Notes under the pieces: generated by a model
Told to the model about the DNA's origin: nothing
The model's input: only the letters and a program-made list of their open reading frames with translations
Database searches by the model: none
Source of the DNA: CAYFXE01 sp964347035
Lineage (GTDB): Bacteria; Acidobacteriota; Aminicenantia; Aminicenantales; Aminicenantaceae
NCBI GenBank assembly: GCA_964347035.1
Contig: CAYFXE010000003.1
Coordinates: forward strand, 59,460 to 123,459
Length of the DNA: 64,000 nt
Reading direction: 5' to 3'
Program-made: the position numbers and the translations under genes
Shown: positions 48,552 to 58,417 of the stretch, piece after piece
Numbering within the stretch: the first letter of the stretch is position 1
How the letters are laid out: each line of letters starts with the position of its first letter

Positions 48552-50828
48552 ATGAAAAAGATTTCAATATTTTTCGCTTCCTTTGTCATTTTATGCGGTT
48601 TTGTGTTCTCTTCTTCCCAGGGAGAATACTACAGTTACAGCTATGCCCGGTTGAGCTATGTCAACGGTGATGTGTATATCCAAAGAGCCGGAGACCAAGG
48701 ATTTGAAGAAGGTGTCGTCAACCTCGTCCTGGTCGAGGGCGATAAACTCGGTACGCGCGAAGGCCGAGCAGAAATCCATTTCGGCCGGAAAAACTACCTC
48801 CGTATTAACCATGACACCCAGGTTGACTTGATCAGCCTTCCCGAGAGGGGAGATGACTCGATCAAGCTCCATCTACTATCTGGAGAGATTTACTTAAGGG
48901 TGAACTATCTAGAGAGTGAGAAAGACTTTGAAATCCACACTCCTGATGCTTCGTTTTATATTCTTGAGGAAGGACTCTACTATGTGAATGTTAACGAGAA
49001 CAGAGAGACCAAATTCACCGTCCATCAGGGGACGGCCGAGGCGGCAGGAGAAGAAGATTCGCTGTTGATTCGCAGTCGAGAGAGCGTTGTCGCCACCGAT
49101 GGATATATCCAACCTGATCCAGTTTCATCCCCTGGGTATTATGAAGACAATTTTGCGGATTGGAACCGATCCCGGGATGCCCGATACAGCCGTGTTTCAA
49201 CTCGGAGATATCTTCCCGAAGAGCTTTATGAATACGAGGCGGAGCTCGCCGATAACGGCCGGTGGGTTTATGAACGATCCTATGGTTATGTCTGGGTGCC
49301 GACTGTGTACCACTATCATGATTGGCGACCCTATTATTATGGCCGCTGGGTATGGTATCCGATCATCGGCTGGAATTGGGTCTCCTACGAACCCTGGGGC
49401 TGGAGTGTTTACCACTACGGCAGATGGCACTGGCGTATCGGTCTCGGATGGTACTGGATTCCCACTCGTTACTGGGGTCCATCGTGGGTCCATTGGTACT
49501 GGGGTCGCGATTACATCGGCTGGTGTCCGCTGAGCTATTATGGCTACCCTGTAGTTATTGTCAACAACCATTTCTACGGGCGCTATTATGATCGCTATTA
49601 CCCGCTCCACTCACGGGCCTTGACCGTTATCCACAGGAATCAACTCCAGGCTCGTCGCATCTCGAAAGTCGCGCTAAGTCGCAACCAAATGACTAGGCTG
49701 GGAAAGATATCTCTTTCGGCCAAGCAGCCGGGTATTAAACCTGTTCGGAATGCTGACAGGATGGTGACGGCAAAAGCCAAGAAGGTCCTATCCCGATCTT
49801 CTCTTCGTCAAGTCAGCGAAGGCTTCGAGTCGGAAAGAGCCTCTCCTCTGTCTTCTTCGAACAAGATTCGCTCTCAGTCCCTGAGTCGCGTCTCCGCTAT
49901 CTCTCGATCATCCGGATCGATCCGCTCGGATTCTGTAGGTAAAAAGAAGCTTTCCAGCTCAACATCGACCTCGAGAACACCGGAAAGAAGATCATCTCTC
50001 TCAGGAACAGTATCCAAAACCTCCCGAGGGTCATTGACAAGAATCGACCAGAATATTCGATCCAGATCGAGCCTGAAAACGTATCCTTCGAGAAGGAACG
50101 TGTCCTCGTTTTCAAAATCGCGAAGTGTGCCTTCATCTTCCTTGAAAGGCGTCTCTCGTTCATCCACCAGAGAACTCAGGCGTGAATCTTCGGTCAAAAA
50201 CTACTCCTCTCGAGATCTTCTGGGATCGAGGTCTTCCTCATCCTCTGTCAAGACTGTCAGCCGAGGCTTGATGAGTCCATCGCGAGGGTCAAAGGCGACA
50301 GTGGGTCGAGTCAAAAGCTACCCCAGTTCGAGCCGATCTCTCTCCAGAAACTCACGAGACTTTTCATCCAGCCAGCAGTCAAGGATGACTTCAAAGACGT
50401 ATTACCGTTCAAACTCTTCTTCTGGAATGTCTTACTATCGATCACGAAGCTCCATGTCCTCTAGAGCTTCCTTATCTCGGAGTTCGACTTCAGCCTATAG
50501 GTCCAGGTTATCGACAGGCTACGTACGTCAGAATTCCTCGTACATCCGGGGAGGATCGAGTTTGTTTCGAGGAAATAGCTGGAGTTCATCCAGCCTGAGT
50601 CGCTCAAGATCCAGATCCTCTTATTCACCTTCACGAAGCTCGTACATCTCTCCATCCAGAAGTTTTTCTCAAGTTAAATCATCTTCGAGTCGTTCTTCTG
50701 GCTCCTGGGGAAAAATATCCTCTTCCAGGAGTTTTTCAGGAGGAAGCAAGTCCATTTCTCGCTCGTCTGCTCAACGCTCCTCCAGCAGTCGTTCCCGATC
50801 GTCTGGATCAAAGGTGAGGAAAAGATAG
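48552..50828 (+). CDS. FecR/DUF6600-domain exported protein with long Ser/Arg-rich tail
   Basis: This 758-residue protein has three parts. The first is a signal peptide and a FecR-like beta domain (residues 25-190; LSYVNGDVYIQRAGDQGFEE). The second is a DUF6600 region dense in Trp and Tyr (about 230-330; GRWVWYPIIGWNWVSYEPWG and YGRWHWRIGLGWYWIP). The last is a roughly 360-residue tail made mostly of Ser and Arg in short dipeptide-like units. DUF6600 proteins are exported and of unknown role; the tail is unlike them and highly basic. It has a sigma-54 promoter and stands alone. A possible role in envelope or polyanion binding is speculation. Confidence 0.85.
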   Translation: MKKISIFFASFVILCGFVFSSSQGEYYSYSYARLSYVNGDVYIQRAGDQGFEEGVVNLVLVEGDKLGTREGRAEIHFGRKNYLRINHDTQVDLISLPERGDDSIKLHLLSGEIYLRVNYLESEKDFEIHTPDASFYILEEGLYYVNVNENRETKFTVHQGTAEAAGEEDSLLIRSRESVVATDGYIQPDPVSSPGYYEDNFADWNRSRDARYSRVSTRRYLPEELYEYEAELADNGRWVYERSYGYVWVPTVYHYHDWRPYYYGRWVWYPIIGWNWVSYEPWGWSVYHYGRWHWRIGLGWYWIPTRYWGPSWVHWYWGRDYIGWCPLSYYGYPVVIVNNHFYGRYYDRYYPLHSRALTVIHRNQLQARRISKVALSRNQMTRLGKISLSAKQPGIKPVRNADRMVTAKAKKVLSRSSLRQVSEGFESERASPLSSSNKIRSQSLSRVSAISRSSGSIRSDSVGKKKLSSSTSTSRTPERRSSLSGTVSKTSRGSLTRIDQNIRSRSSLKTYPSRRNVSSFSKSRSVPSSSLKGVSRSSTRELRRESSVKNYSSRDLLGSRSSSSSVKTVSRGLMSPSRGSKATVGRVKSYPSSSRSLSRNSRDFSSSQQSRMTSKTYYRSNSSSGMSYYRSRSSMSSRASLSRSSTSAYRSRLSTGYVRQNSSYIRGGSSLFRGNSWSSSSLSRSRSRSSYSPSRSSYISPSRSFSQVKSSSSRSSGSWGKISSSRSFSGGSKSISRSSAQRSSSSRSRSSGSKVRKR

Positions 50829-50986
50829 TCAGATCCTAACTCCTCTCGCAGATTTGATATTTTCCTCTTTACTTTTATTCCCTCCAGTGGTATAAAATAG
50901 CTTCCATTGACTGCACACACAGCACAAGTACAAGAAGAAAGCAAGTGCGCAAGCTTAGTATCACAAACAATTTGGAGGTATGAGCA

Positions 50987-52038
50987 ATGGCAAGGATTCG
51001 ATATCTCGTTTTATTCGGACTTTGTTTGATGCNNNNNNNNNNGGGAGTTCAGACGGCCTGTAAAAAAGGCGAAGAAGTAGAAGAAATGGAAGAGGAAGGA
51101 ACAGCCACAACAGAAGAGGGGCTCATCGGATTCGAAGGCATGGTCAAAGTAGCTGTCGGGAAATATCTTTTTATTCCTAAAGTTCAAGGGTTTGATGTCG
51201 TCGTTCAAGGAGCCTTGGATATCGGTGAAACCCAGGCGCTCGTCAACAATGAGATCAGGGGCAAAGGAGCGTTTTCACCCGAAAATCCCTCGATCTTGGT
51301 GGCAGACGAGATTGAAATTAAAGAAGCAGAAGACGTATGGAGGATGGTTTTTACCAGGAGTGAAGAATTCGCTCAGGATGATTATCTTGATCTAAAAGCG
51401 AGAGATGAATTTGAGGTCTTGGCAAACCTCTCCTACGATAAGAAGGACGGTTGGGAAGGGAAGGCGAAGGTAAAAATCTACGGTAGACTCCTAAAAAGGA
51501 CAGAAGCTGGAGGGGGAGAAGCAAGTTACACGATTGCCCTTCTTGACGACAAAGGCAAGGAGATCGGAAAGATCCTGGTCGATAACATCACGGATTTTGC
51601 CCGATATTACGTGAGTAAACTGAGATTATTCGATAGATTCTGGTTTTACATCACCGTCAAAGAGACTGTGGATTGGAGCTCTCGCCGTAGGACAAGAGAG
51701 CTTTTCCATGCCGATGTCCATTTGGCGGGGCTTTTTTAGAAGATACAAGTTTAACAGGCAGAGGTTTCAGAAGTCAGCTCTGCTTTGAGGTCACCAACTC
51801 GCTCCTTACAGGAGAGACAAGCGAATCTCAAGGTTTTTTTACAGATACACCTCTCGAAAACATCCAATTCGATGGGCATGCCCCGAGTTATGAATTCACA
51901 GTACCCACTCCACCCGATGGATTGGAACGTCTGGTTTTGGCGGAATTTACAGTCGGTGATGACAGGATGGAGGGATTTATTTCTCTCCCAGATATCGGAG
52001 TTTCAGCCCCAACCGTTGCCACTCGAGATATCGACTAG
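50987..52038 (+). pseudogene. secreted protein gene with gap and apparent -1 frameshift
   Basis: The frame from 50987 has an N-terminal signal-like segment (broken by a 10-base N run at 51033), a charged linker and a beta-rich mature domain, and stops at TAG 51739 right after a run of six T. A second frame starting at the same T run continues for about 100 codons without stops (FRSQLCFEVTNSLLTGETSE through FISLPDIGVSAPTVATRDID) to TAG 52038. One extra T would join the two. This is either a real frameshift, slippage at the T run or a sequencing error. I do not recognise a family. The amidase gene ends four bases beyond on the other strand. Confidence 0.75.
51033..51042. other. assembly gap (10 N) in signal-peptide region
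   Basis: Ten N bases within the hydrophobic N-terminus of the secreted protein at 50987; size arbitrary. Confidence 0.9.
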
Positions 52039-52042
52039 AGTT

Positions 52043-53736
52043 TCAGTTCTTTGTCTTGTCTTCCAAATCTGGATGTTTGAGATGAAAATCTGTAGCCTCC
52101 TGGAATGCTGCAGCCAACCTGAGAATTTTGGCTTCTTCGAATAGATCTCCGATAAAAGAGATGCTCGTCGGATTCCCTTTCTCATCGAAGCCGTTCGGGA
52201 CCACGATCGTGGGATGTCCGGTGAGGTTTGTTAGTAGAAGATTGTTGCCTCCGAAAGATAGGGCNNNNNNNNNNCTGACATGTCTAGCATAAGCAGAGTG
52301 CGGATACGATTGGCCTGGATATACTCCACAGCTGGGATAAATCTTGCCTGTCGAAAGACATTAGGCCAAGCTCGGGGCATCTGTCTTTTCAGAAGATCAT
52401 CCTTCCCGCTTCGAGTCAGCTCGGCGAAGGCAGCGGCCGCTTCTGCGTTGAGGATGAAGGAGAGGGCGTTCACAGGAAGTTGGGGCAGTTCGAAGGGAAC
52501 AAACTCAATCCCCAGCGAACGGATGGTTTGAAGGGCAGCCTTATCGTTTTGTTGGCCTCGATAATCCTCGTCGAAGGCCTTTTTGAGGTACCCGATGCGG
52601 ATGTTTTTAAAATCGAGCTCAGGATCATAATTGAAGGGATAGTCCACTACAGTCAAATCCTTACCATCAGGTCCGTAGATGGCTTGGAAAACAAGAGCGC
52701 AGTCTTCGGCTGAACGGCAGATGGGACCGATCTTGTCCATGCTCCAGCTCAAGGCCATTGCTCCATGTCGGCTCACCCGGCCGAATGTCGGCCTGAGGCC
52801 ACTGACACCACAACGTGTAGAGGGCGAGACGATGGATCCCCAAGTTTCTGTCCCGATCGAGAATCCGACAAGACCAGCCGCTGTGGCGGCGGCCGATCCA
52901 GCGGAAGACCCACTGGATCCCTGATCAAGATTCCAGGGATTCCTTGTTTTCCCTCCAAACCAGACATCACCCCAGGCCAGGGCTCCCATCGTGAGCTTGG
53001 CCACCAAGACGGCTCCGGCTGCCTCCAGCCTTTCGACAACGGTCGCATCCTCGTCAATGATCTGATCTTTGAAAGGCATTGCACCCCAGGTGGTTTTGAT
53101 GTTCCTGGTAGAGAAAAGATCCTTGGCTCCCCAGGGAATTCCTTGCAAAGGCCCCCTGTAGTGTCCTGAAGCCATTTCTTCGTCGGCGCGTCTGGCCTGC
53201 TGGCGGGCTAGATCTTCGGTGAGAGTGATCACACATTCCAGCCTCGGGCCAAATTTTTTCAGTCGCTTTAAATACAGATCTGTTAGCTCAAGAGAAGTGA
53301 TTTCCTGCCTTCTGATCAATTCGGCCAAAGCTGTCACAGGGTAAAAAGCTAGATCTTCGAAATTTTCGGGCATCCGAACTTCTGTATCCAACAAGAACGG
53401 AGAAGACCTGCGTTCTGTTGGGGAAATCATCCTCGACACTACGGGATTGAAGAGGAGAGCCGGAGAGACTTGATTTTTAAGGCTCACTTTTCTGAGGGCT
53501 CTGTAGGAACGAAGGTTGCCTTTGAGGTTTTGGAGCATCATGCGGCGTTCCTTGGAGGTGAAATCAAGTCCGATAATCTTTTCAGCAGAGATGATATCCT
53601 GAGTTGTGATTCTTTTCCCTCCTTTGAAATAATAAAGAATAAAGGCTCCTCCCAAGATGAGGAGAGCAAGGAGAGAGATGATAATGAAAGATAAAACAAT
53701 CGTCTTGCCCTGTATTCTTGTCGGTTTAAGCATCAA
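52043..53736 (-). CDS. membrane-anchored amidase (amidase signature family), gap near C-terminus
   Basis: The protein begins with a membrane anchor (IVLSFIIISLLALLILGGAF) and carries the amidase signature serine motif GSSGSSAGSAAATAAG, the lysine in GIPWGAKDLFSTRN and the GTETWGSIVSPSTRCGVSGL block, the Ser-cisSer-Lys family. It may cleave carboxamides or act on cell-wall amides. A 10-base N run at 52265 breaks the drawn frame. In the correct frame beyond it, sequence continues (NNLLLTNLTGHPTIVVPNGF, then a stop at 52043), so the gap is not a multiple of the drawn size and some residues are missing. Total length is about 565 or more. Confidence 0.88.
52265..52274. other. assembly gap (10 N) inside the amidase gene
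   Basis: The frames on the two sides do not match, showing the true gap length differs from ten. Confidence 0.9.
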
Positions 53737-53971
53737 AGATAACCTCCTTTCTCCAATGATGAATATTTGCTAAGACAGTTTTTTTAGGGAAGTCAAACTC
53801 GAACGGCAGTTTGGTAGAAATACCCGAAGATGTGGAGACGGCCGCAACATGGTCATCTTGTTATCAGTTTTTCTGTCAAATTGCAAGAGGGAAGGGGAGC
53901 CTCATCAAATCAGTTGTCCTTTTTTCATATTTTTGGTATAAGAACATGCCTTGTTCTGAAAGGGCGTTCGG
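53737..53971. other. intergenic region between divergent amidase and HAD genes
   Basis: About 235 bases. I see no ORF with family-like sequence; possible promoters for both genes were not clear. Confidence 0.35.
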
Positions 53972-54583
53972 ATGGCAGTCGTCAAGAGTGTGATTTCTGA
54001 TTTGGGGAAGGTCATTCTATTCTTCGACAACAATATCTTCTTGAAAAAGATGATGGATTACTCGCCTCTTTCATTGGAGGAGATGAGGGAGTCTATTTTC
54101 TCGCATTTTGAGGTCGTCCAAGATTTTGATAGAGGAAAGCTCACTCCCAAGCAGTTCTTCAGAGAAGTTTTAAAAAGGTTTAAGGCCAAAATAGATTACA
54201 AAGAATTCTTCGATATATATAATGATATTTTCTCTATAAATCCTCCTGTCTTGAGCTTGCTCGAAAAACTGAAACCCCGATACAGGCTTGTCCTCCTCTC
54301 CAATACCGATGTCATGCGGTTCGGCTTCATCAAGATGCGGTTTCCCGAAATCCTGATCTTTGATGACTATGTCCTTTCTTATGAGGTGGGTCGAATCAAG
54401 CCTCATCCACAGATCTACCGAGTCGCTATCGAGAAGGCCGAGGCACGGGCCGATGAATGTGTATTCATCGATGACAGGGAGGAAAATATTGAAGGAGCGC
54501 GCCGAATCGGTATAAACAGCATTCTGTTCGACAGTCATACCCAGCTCGAGGCTTCACTACGGGAATATGACCTCTCCTTTTAA
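53972..54583 (+). CDS. HAD-superfamily hydrolase (subfamily IA)
   Basis: This 203-residue protein has the HAD motifs: nucleophile region VISDLGKVILFF (motif I, D-L-G-K), motif II LVLLSNTDVMRF, a lysine in GRIKPHPQIYRVAIEKAEAR (motif III) and motif IV CVFIDDREENIEGARRIG. It is a cytosolic phosphatase-type enzyme whose substrate I cannot infer. In motif I the position after Gly is Lys rather than the usual Gly/Thr, but the aspartate is intact. An inverted repeat follows its stop. Confidence 0.9.
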   Translation: MAVVKSVISDLGKVILFFDNNIFLKKMMDYSPLSLEEMRESIFSHFEVVQDFDRGKLTPKQFFREVLKRFKAKIDYKEFFDIYNDIFSINPPVLSLLEKLKPRYRLVLLSNTDVMRFGFIKMRFPEILIFDDYVLSYEVGRIKPHPQIYRVAIEKAEARADECVFIDDREENIEGARRIGINSILFDSHTQLEASLREYDLSF

Positions 54584-54585
54584 GT

Positions 54586-54655
54586 AATTCTGTAATTCAG
54601 AAAAGAAAAAAAATATTTTCATCTTGCTGAGTTACTGAGTCACTGAAACTGAAAG
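54586..54655. repeat. short inverted repeat of the GTAACTCA family
   Basis: AGTAATTCTGTAATTCAG (54586-54603) is partly complementary to CTGAGTTACTGAGTCACTGA (54636-54655). It sits between the convergent HAD and YjbQ genes, where it may serve as a two-way terminator. Related to the element at 38781-38931. Confidence 0.6.
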
Positions 54656-54657
54656 CT

Positions 54658-55059
54658 TCAAGAAGAATAAAACTGGATGTAGGTTTTTCGTCTTCTCGGT
54701 CCATCGAATTCGCAGAAAAAGATCCCCTGCCAGGTCCCGAGTACGAGTTCTCCATCCTCAACGACAAGGGATACTGAGGAACCGACAAGAGCCGCCTTGA
54801 TGTGAGCCGGGGAGTTGCCTTCCAAGTGGGTGTAGGGAAGGGAATCTGGGACAATTTTTTTAAGAGTCGTGATAATATCCTTCTTGACCGATGGATCGGC
54901 GTTTTCGTTGATTGTTACGGCAGCAGTTGTGTGGGGGACATAGATCAAACACACACCATTCTTGATTCTTGAAGCTCTTGTCAAATCCCTTGCCTCTGAA
55001 GTCAAATCGAAAAATTCTTCTTTGGAATGTGTTTTGACGTCAATCGTTTGCATGTTCAT
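54658..55059 (-). CDS. yjbQ: YjbQ/UPF0047-family protein
   Basis: The 133-residue product matches the secondary-thiamine-phosphate-synthase enzyme (UPF0047/YjbQ) family: VPHTTAAVTINENADPSVKK, THLEGNSPAHIKAALVG, and the histidine/glutamate positions near GTWQGIFFCEFDGPRRRKTY. E. coli YjbQ has weak thiamine phosphate synthase activity, though the true role is uncertain. It stands alone, convergent with the HAD gene. Starts at ATG 55059 or the next Met (55053). Confidence 0.92.
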   Translation of the reverse strand: MNMQTIDVKTHSKEEFFDLTSEARDLTRASRIKNGVCLIYVPHTTAAVTINENADPSVKKDIITTLKKIVPDSLPYTHLEGNSPAHIKAALVGSSVSLVVEDGELVLGTWQGIFFCEFDGPRRRKTYIQFYSS

Positions 55060-55185
55060 TCCTCAAAACAGCGATTTTTTACTTGATTTTTTGTGGAGAT
55101 TTTATCATAGATAATAGAGAGATGATAGTTTTCTCTTCGGGTTGAGATAAAATTTGAAAAAAAAAATTTTTTTTAAAAAAAACAC

Positions 55186-55214
55186 TTGACAAAGGCCTCA
55201 AGAGGATATAGATT
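55186..55214 (+). promoter_or_regulatory. promoter of the nrdD operon
   Basis: TTGACA (55186-55191), 17 bases, TAGATT (55209-55214), preceded by an A/T tract (55157-55182) like an UP element. The predicted start near 55221 lies just before the two NrdR-like boxes. Confidence 0.55.
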
Positions 55215-55226
55215 TATGAACGCCAT

Positions 55227-55242
55227 ATACAACATTTAGTAG
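55227..55242 (+). promoter_or_regulatory. NrdR-like box 1
   Basis: ATACAACATTTAGTAG matches the NrdR box core CWA-N-AT-N-TWGT (consensus ACACWATATATWGTGT) with a few mismatches. Confidence 0.5.
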
Positions 55243-55258
55243 TTTTTACACATATTCT

Positions 55259-55274
55259 ACACAATATATGGTAA
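55259..55274 (+). promoter_or_regulatory. NrdR-like box 2
   Basis: ACACAATATATGGTAA matches the NrdR box consensus with one core mismatch. It starts 32 bases after box 1, about three helical turns, as usual for NrdR operators. No nrdR gene is in the window. Confidence 0.7.
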
Positions 55275-55385
55275 AGTTGCCGAAAATCTTATCGCCTCAT
55301 TTTCGGCAAATAAAGTAAGGACTTCCAGACGCCTCGGATGTTGATGGAGTGTTCTTGACTTTGGTTTTACGAAAGGAGATGGGGG

Positions 55386-57458
55386 ATGCAAAGATCGGTC
55401 ACGAGAATAAAGAAAAGAGACGGGGATATCGTTGACTTTGTCCAAGATAAGATTACTACAGCCGTATACAAGGCTATGGAATCCGGCGGTATCGTAGATA
55501 AAGCGGCTGCCAAGAGTGTCTCTGACATCGTTACCTTCATGCTGGAAGATAAGTTTGGTGGTTATACCATTCCTGCGGTGGAGCAAATTCAGGATATCGT
55601 CGAGATGGTCCTGATGAAGCAGGGATACCACGATATTGCCAAGTCTTACATTCTCTACCGTGAGCGTCATAAAGGAATACGAGAGGCCAGGAAGACAGGT
55701 ATAAACCTTGAGAGATTGGTCAAAGATTACATAAACGACCTGGATTGGAAAATCCGGGAGAACAGCAATGAAGGAGTGACGAGTTTCTCCGGCCTGAATG
55801 CCAGAATATCGGGAGAAGTCTTAGCCAACTTTGCCCTGAATCAATTGTACTCGGAAAAAATTAAAAAGGCGCACATGGAGGGTGAGTATCATATTCATGA
55901 CCTCTCGTATCCCATCGTCGGCTATTGTGCGGGCTGGTCTTTGGAAAACCTGCTCAGAAAAGGATTCGGGCATGTCCCCAGCCAAGTCCATTCCTCTCCA
56001 GCCAAGCACCTAGAAACAGCCTCTCTCCACATGGTCAATTTTATAGGGACCATGCAAGGAGAATTCGCTGGAGCGCAGGCTTTTTCCAGCGTGGATACAT
56101 TCTTGGCTCCTTTTGTCAGGGCGGACAATCTCGATTATGGAGCCGTCAAACAGGATATCCAAAAGCTCATCTTCGGGCTAAACGTTCCCTCCCGGTGGGG
56201 ATGGCAGACGCCGTTTTCTAACCTGACGTTCGATTGGACAATTCCTGACGACATGAAGGAAGAGAAAGTCATCGTCGGGGGAGAAGAACTAGAATCTACT
56301 TACGGCGAATACCAAGAAGAGATGGATATGATCAACCGCGCTTTTCTGGAGTTGATGATCGAGGGAGATGAGCAAAGCCGTGTATTTACTTTCCCGATAC
56401 CTACCTATAACTTAACAAAAGATTTCGATTGGGATTCTTCCAACTCCAATCTCCTTTTTGAAGTGACAGCCAAATATGGGATACCCTATTTCCAGAATTA
56501 CATAGGCACTGACATGGATCCCGGAGACATCAGGGCCATGTGTTGCCGTCTAAACCTGGACCAGAGGGAGTTGATGAGGCGGCCTGGAAACATTTGGGGC
56601 GCGGGAGATTCAACCGGATCAGTCGGTGTCGTCACGATCAACATGAACAGGATTGGATTTGAATCGAGGTCGAGGGATGAGTTTTTTGAGAAGTTAAAAA
56701 ACCTGATGATCATTGCCAAGGAGTCTCTGGAGACGAAACGAGAAGTTGTCAACAACATGCTGACCAAAGGACTCATGCCGTACAGCTTGGTCTATCTCGG
56801 GCATTTCGACAATCACTTCTCGACAATAGGACTCTGCGGAATGCACGAATGCTGTCAGAATTTTCTGGGAAAAGGCATCGGAACTCCGGAAGGAAAGGCG
56901 TTCACCATAGAGGTGCTGAACTTCATGAGGGAGACCATTCGAGAATTCCAGGAAGAAACAGGAAACCTGTATAATCTGGAGGCCACACCAGCCGAATCGA
57001 CATCCTACCGATTGGCCCGGTTGGATAGGGCCAAGTATAACCAGATCATCACTTCTGGGACCGTGAGATATCCCTACCTGACAAACTCAACCCAGCTCAA
57101 CGTGGATGCGACCCGAGATATCTTTGAAGCCATAGAACACCAAAAAGACCTCCAGCCTCTCTACACGGGTGGGACTATATTTCATGCCTTTCTGCCAGAA
57201 GCTATCGATGGCCCGACATGTAAGCGTCTGGTCAAGAAGATCAGCAAAACCAAGCTTCCGTATTTCAGCATCACCCCAACGTTCAGTGTCTGCTATAACC
57301 ATGGCTACTTAAGAGGGGAAGCTCAGAAATGTCCGGAATGCGGGAGTGAGACCGAAGTATATTCCCGGGTGGTTGGTTACTTGAGGCCTGTCGGGACCTG
57401 GAATGACGGCAAGCAGCAGGAATTCAAAGAACGAACGACCTACACGCTCTCGCCCTAG
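55386..57458 (+). CDS. nrdD: anaerobic ribonucleoside-triphosphate reductase (class III)
   Basis: The 690-residue protein has an N-terminal ATP-cone (RITRIKKRDGD-type start, first 90 residues) and the NrdD catalytic core, including DLSYPIVGYCAGWSLENLLR and CGMHECCQNF. At the C-terminus a zinc site (CYNHGY and CPECG) precedes the glycyl-radical region VVGYLRPVGTWNDGKQQEF. It makes deoxyribonucleotides under anoxia using a radical installed by NrdG. The order nrdD, redoxin, nrdG, dut supports thiol (redoxin)-dependent reduction rather than formate, as known for some class III enzymes. Putative NrdR control lies upstream. Confidence 0.95.
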   Translation: MQRSVTRIKKRDGDIVDFVQDKITTAVYKAMESGGIVDKAAAKSVSDIVTFMLEDKFGGYTIPAVEQIQDIVEMVLMKQGYHDIAKSYILYRERHKGIREARKTGINLERLVKDYINDLDWKIRENSNEGVTSFSGLNARISGEVLANFALNQLYSEKIKKAHMEGEYHIHDLSYPIVGYCAGWSLENLLRKGFGHVPSQVHSSPAKHLETASLHMVNFIGTMQGEFAGAQAFSSVDTFLAPFVRADNLDYGAVKQDIQKLIFGLNVPSRWGWQTPFSNLTFDWTIPDDMKEEKVIVGGEELESTYGEYQEEMDMINRAFLELMIEGDEQSRVFTFPIPTYNLTKDFDWDSSNSNLLFEVTAKYGIPYFQNYIGTDMDPGDIRAMCCRLNLDQRELMRRPGNIWGAGDSTGSVGVVTINMNRIGFESRSRDEFFEKLKNLMIIAKESLETKREVVNNMLTKGLMPYSLVYLGHFDNHFSTIGLCGMHECCQNFLGKGIGTPEGKAFTIEVLNFMRETIREFQEETGNLYNLEATPAESTSYRLARLDRAKYNQIITSGTVRYPYLTNSTQLNVDATRDIFEAIEHQKDLQPLYTGGTIFHAFLPEAIDGPTCKRLVKKISKTKLPYFSITPTFSVCYNHGYLRGEAQKCPECGSETEVYSRVVGYLRPVGTWNDGKQQEFKERTTYTLSP

Positions 57459-57470
57459 ATAGGGAAAAAC

Positions 57471-57737
57471 ATGGATTACCTTTTGTTCACCTATCCGAAT
57501 TGTTCTCAGTGCGAGGCTGTCAAAAGATACTTGGCCGAGACCCCTCTGGAGGGGGAAGAGTACAGCCTGGTACTCAAAGAAAGCAAGATGAAGATCAGAG
57601 ACTACCTGGGCGTGCTTAAGCGGGATGATAAGGGAGGGATCATCATCCCAACCCTCATCCTCCGGGAAGAAGAGGAGGAACTGATCGTCTTGAACAACAA
57701 AGAGGAATTGGAAGAGTGGTTGAGATCAAGGGGCTAG
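57471..57737 (+). CDS. glutaredoxin/NrdH-like redoxin
   Basis: An 88-residue thioredoxin-fold protein with a CSQC active site (Cys11, Cys14) near its start and a conserved-looking GGIIIPTLIL (cis-proline region) later. It lies 12 bases after nrdD and overlaps nrdG by 22 bases, so it is the likely electron donor to the class III reductase. CSQC is a variant of the usual CPYC/CVQC pair. Confidence 0.88.
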   Translation: MDYLLFTYPNCSQCEAVKRYLAETPLEGEEYSLVLKESKMKIRDYLGVLKRDDKGGIIIPTLILREEEEELIVLNNKEELEEWLRSRG

Positions 57738-58414
57738 AGAAATTCACCCCCAAAGACTTTCCAGGGCATATTTCCTCGACTGTGTTTGTAGGAGGGTGTA
57801 ACTTCAGGTGTCCGTACTGCCACAACGCGGACCTGGTGTTGAGACCAGATTCCCTGGCCTCTTTTCCCTTCGATTATTTTCTGAGTTTTCTCGATTCGAG
57901 AAAGAACTGGTTGGATGGTATCTGTGTCTCCGGAGGAGAGCCTTTACTTCATCAGGATTTAGAAATTCTCCTTTCTCTGATAAAAGAAAGACAACTTTTA
58001 GTCAAGGTTGACACTAACGGATCCTTCCCTGAGCGGCTCGAAGAATTAATCCAGAAGGGACTCGTCAACTACGTGGCCATGGATGTCAAATCCTCTTTCG
58101 AGAGATACGAGCTGGTCGTCCAAGCCAAGGTGAAGACAGAGGACATCGCCAGGAGCATCGAAATAATCAGAGAATCAGGCATTGAATACATTTTCCGGAC
58201 AACCGTGGTCCCAGGACTTGTCGGATTGGAGGACATAAAAGATCTGGGTCAGCGGCTCAAAGGAGTCAAGGCTTTTCATATCCAACAATTTATACCTCAG
58301 AACACGATCGATGACTCCTATGTTCGAAGAGAACCTTATTCCCAAGACGATATCCGAGAAATGGAAAATCTGGCCAAAACCTATTTCGAAGAAGTCAGAG
58401 TGGAGGGGCTCTAG
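57716..58414 (+). CDS. nrdG: anaerobic ribonucleotide reductase-activating protein (radical SAM)
   Basis: The 232-residue protein has the radical-SAM motif CNFRCPYC (Cys28, Cys32, Cys35) followed by VSGGEPLLHQDLE and VDTNGSFPERLEEL. It uses AdoMet and a [4Fe-4S] cluster to form the glycyl radical on NrdD. The start is GTG 57716, overlapping the redoxin gene by 22 bases. dut follows after three bases. Confidence 0.94.
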   Translation: MVEIKGLEKFTPKDFPGHISSTVFVGGCNFRCPYCHNADLVLRPDSLASFPFDYFLSFLDSRKNWLDGICVSGGEPLLHQDLEILLSLIKERQLLVKVDTNGSFPERLEELIQKGLVNYVAMDVKSSFERYELVVQAKVKTEDIARSIEIIRESGIEYIFRTTVVPGLVGLEDIKDLGQRLKGVKAFHIQQFIPQNTIDDSYVRREPYSQDDIREMENLAKTYFEEVRVEGL

Positions 58415-58417
58415 ATC

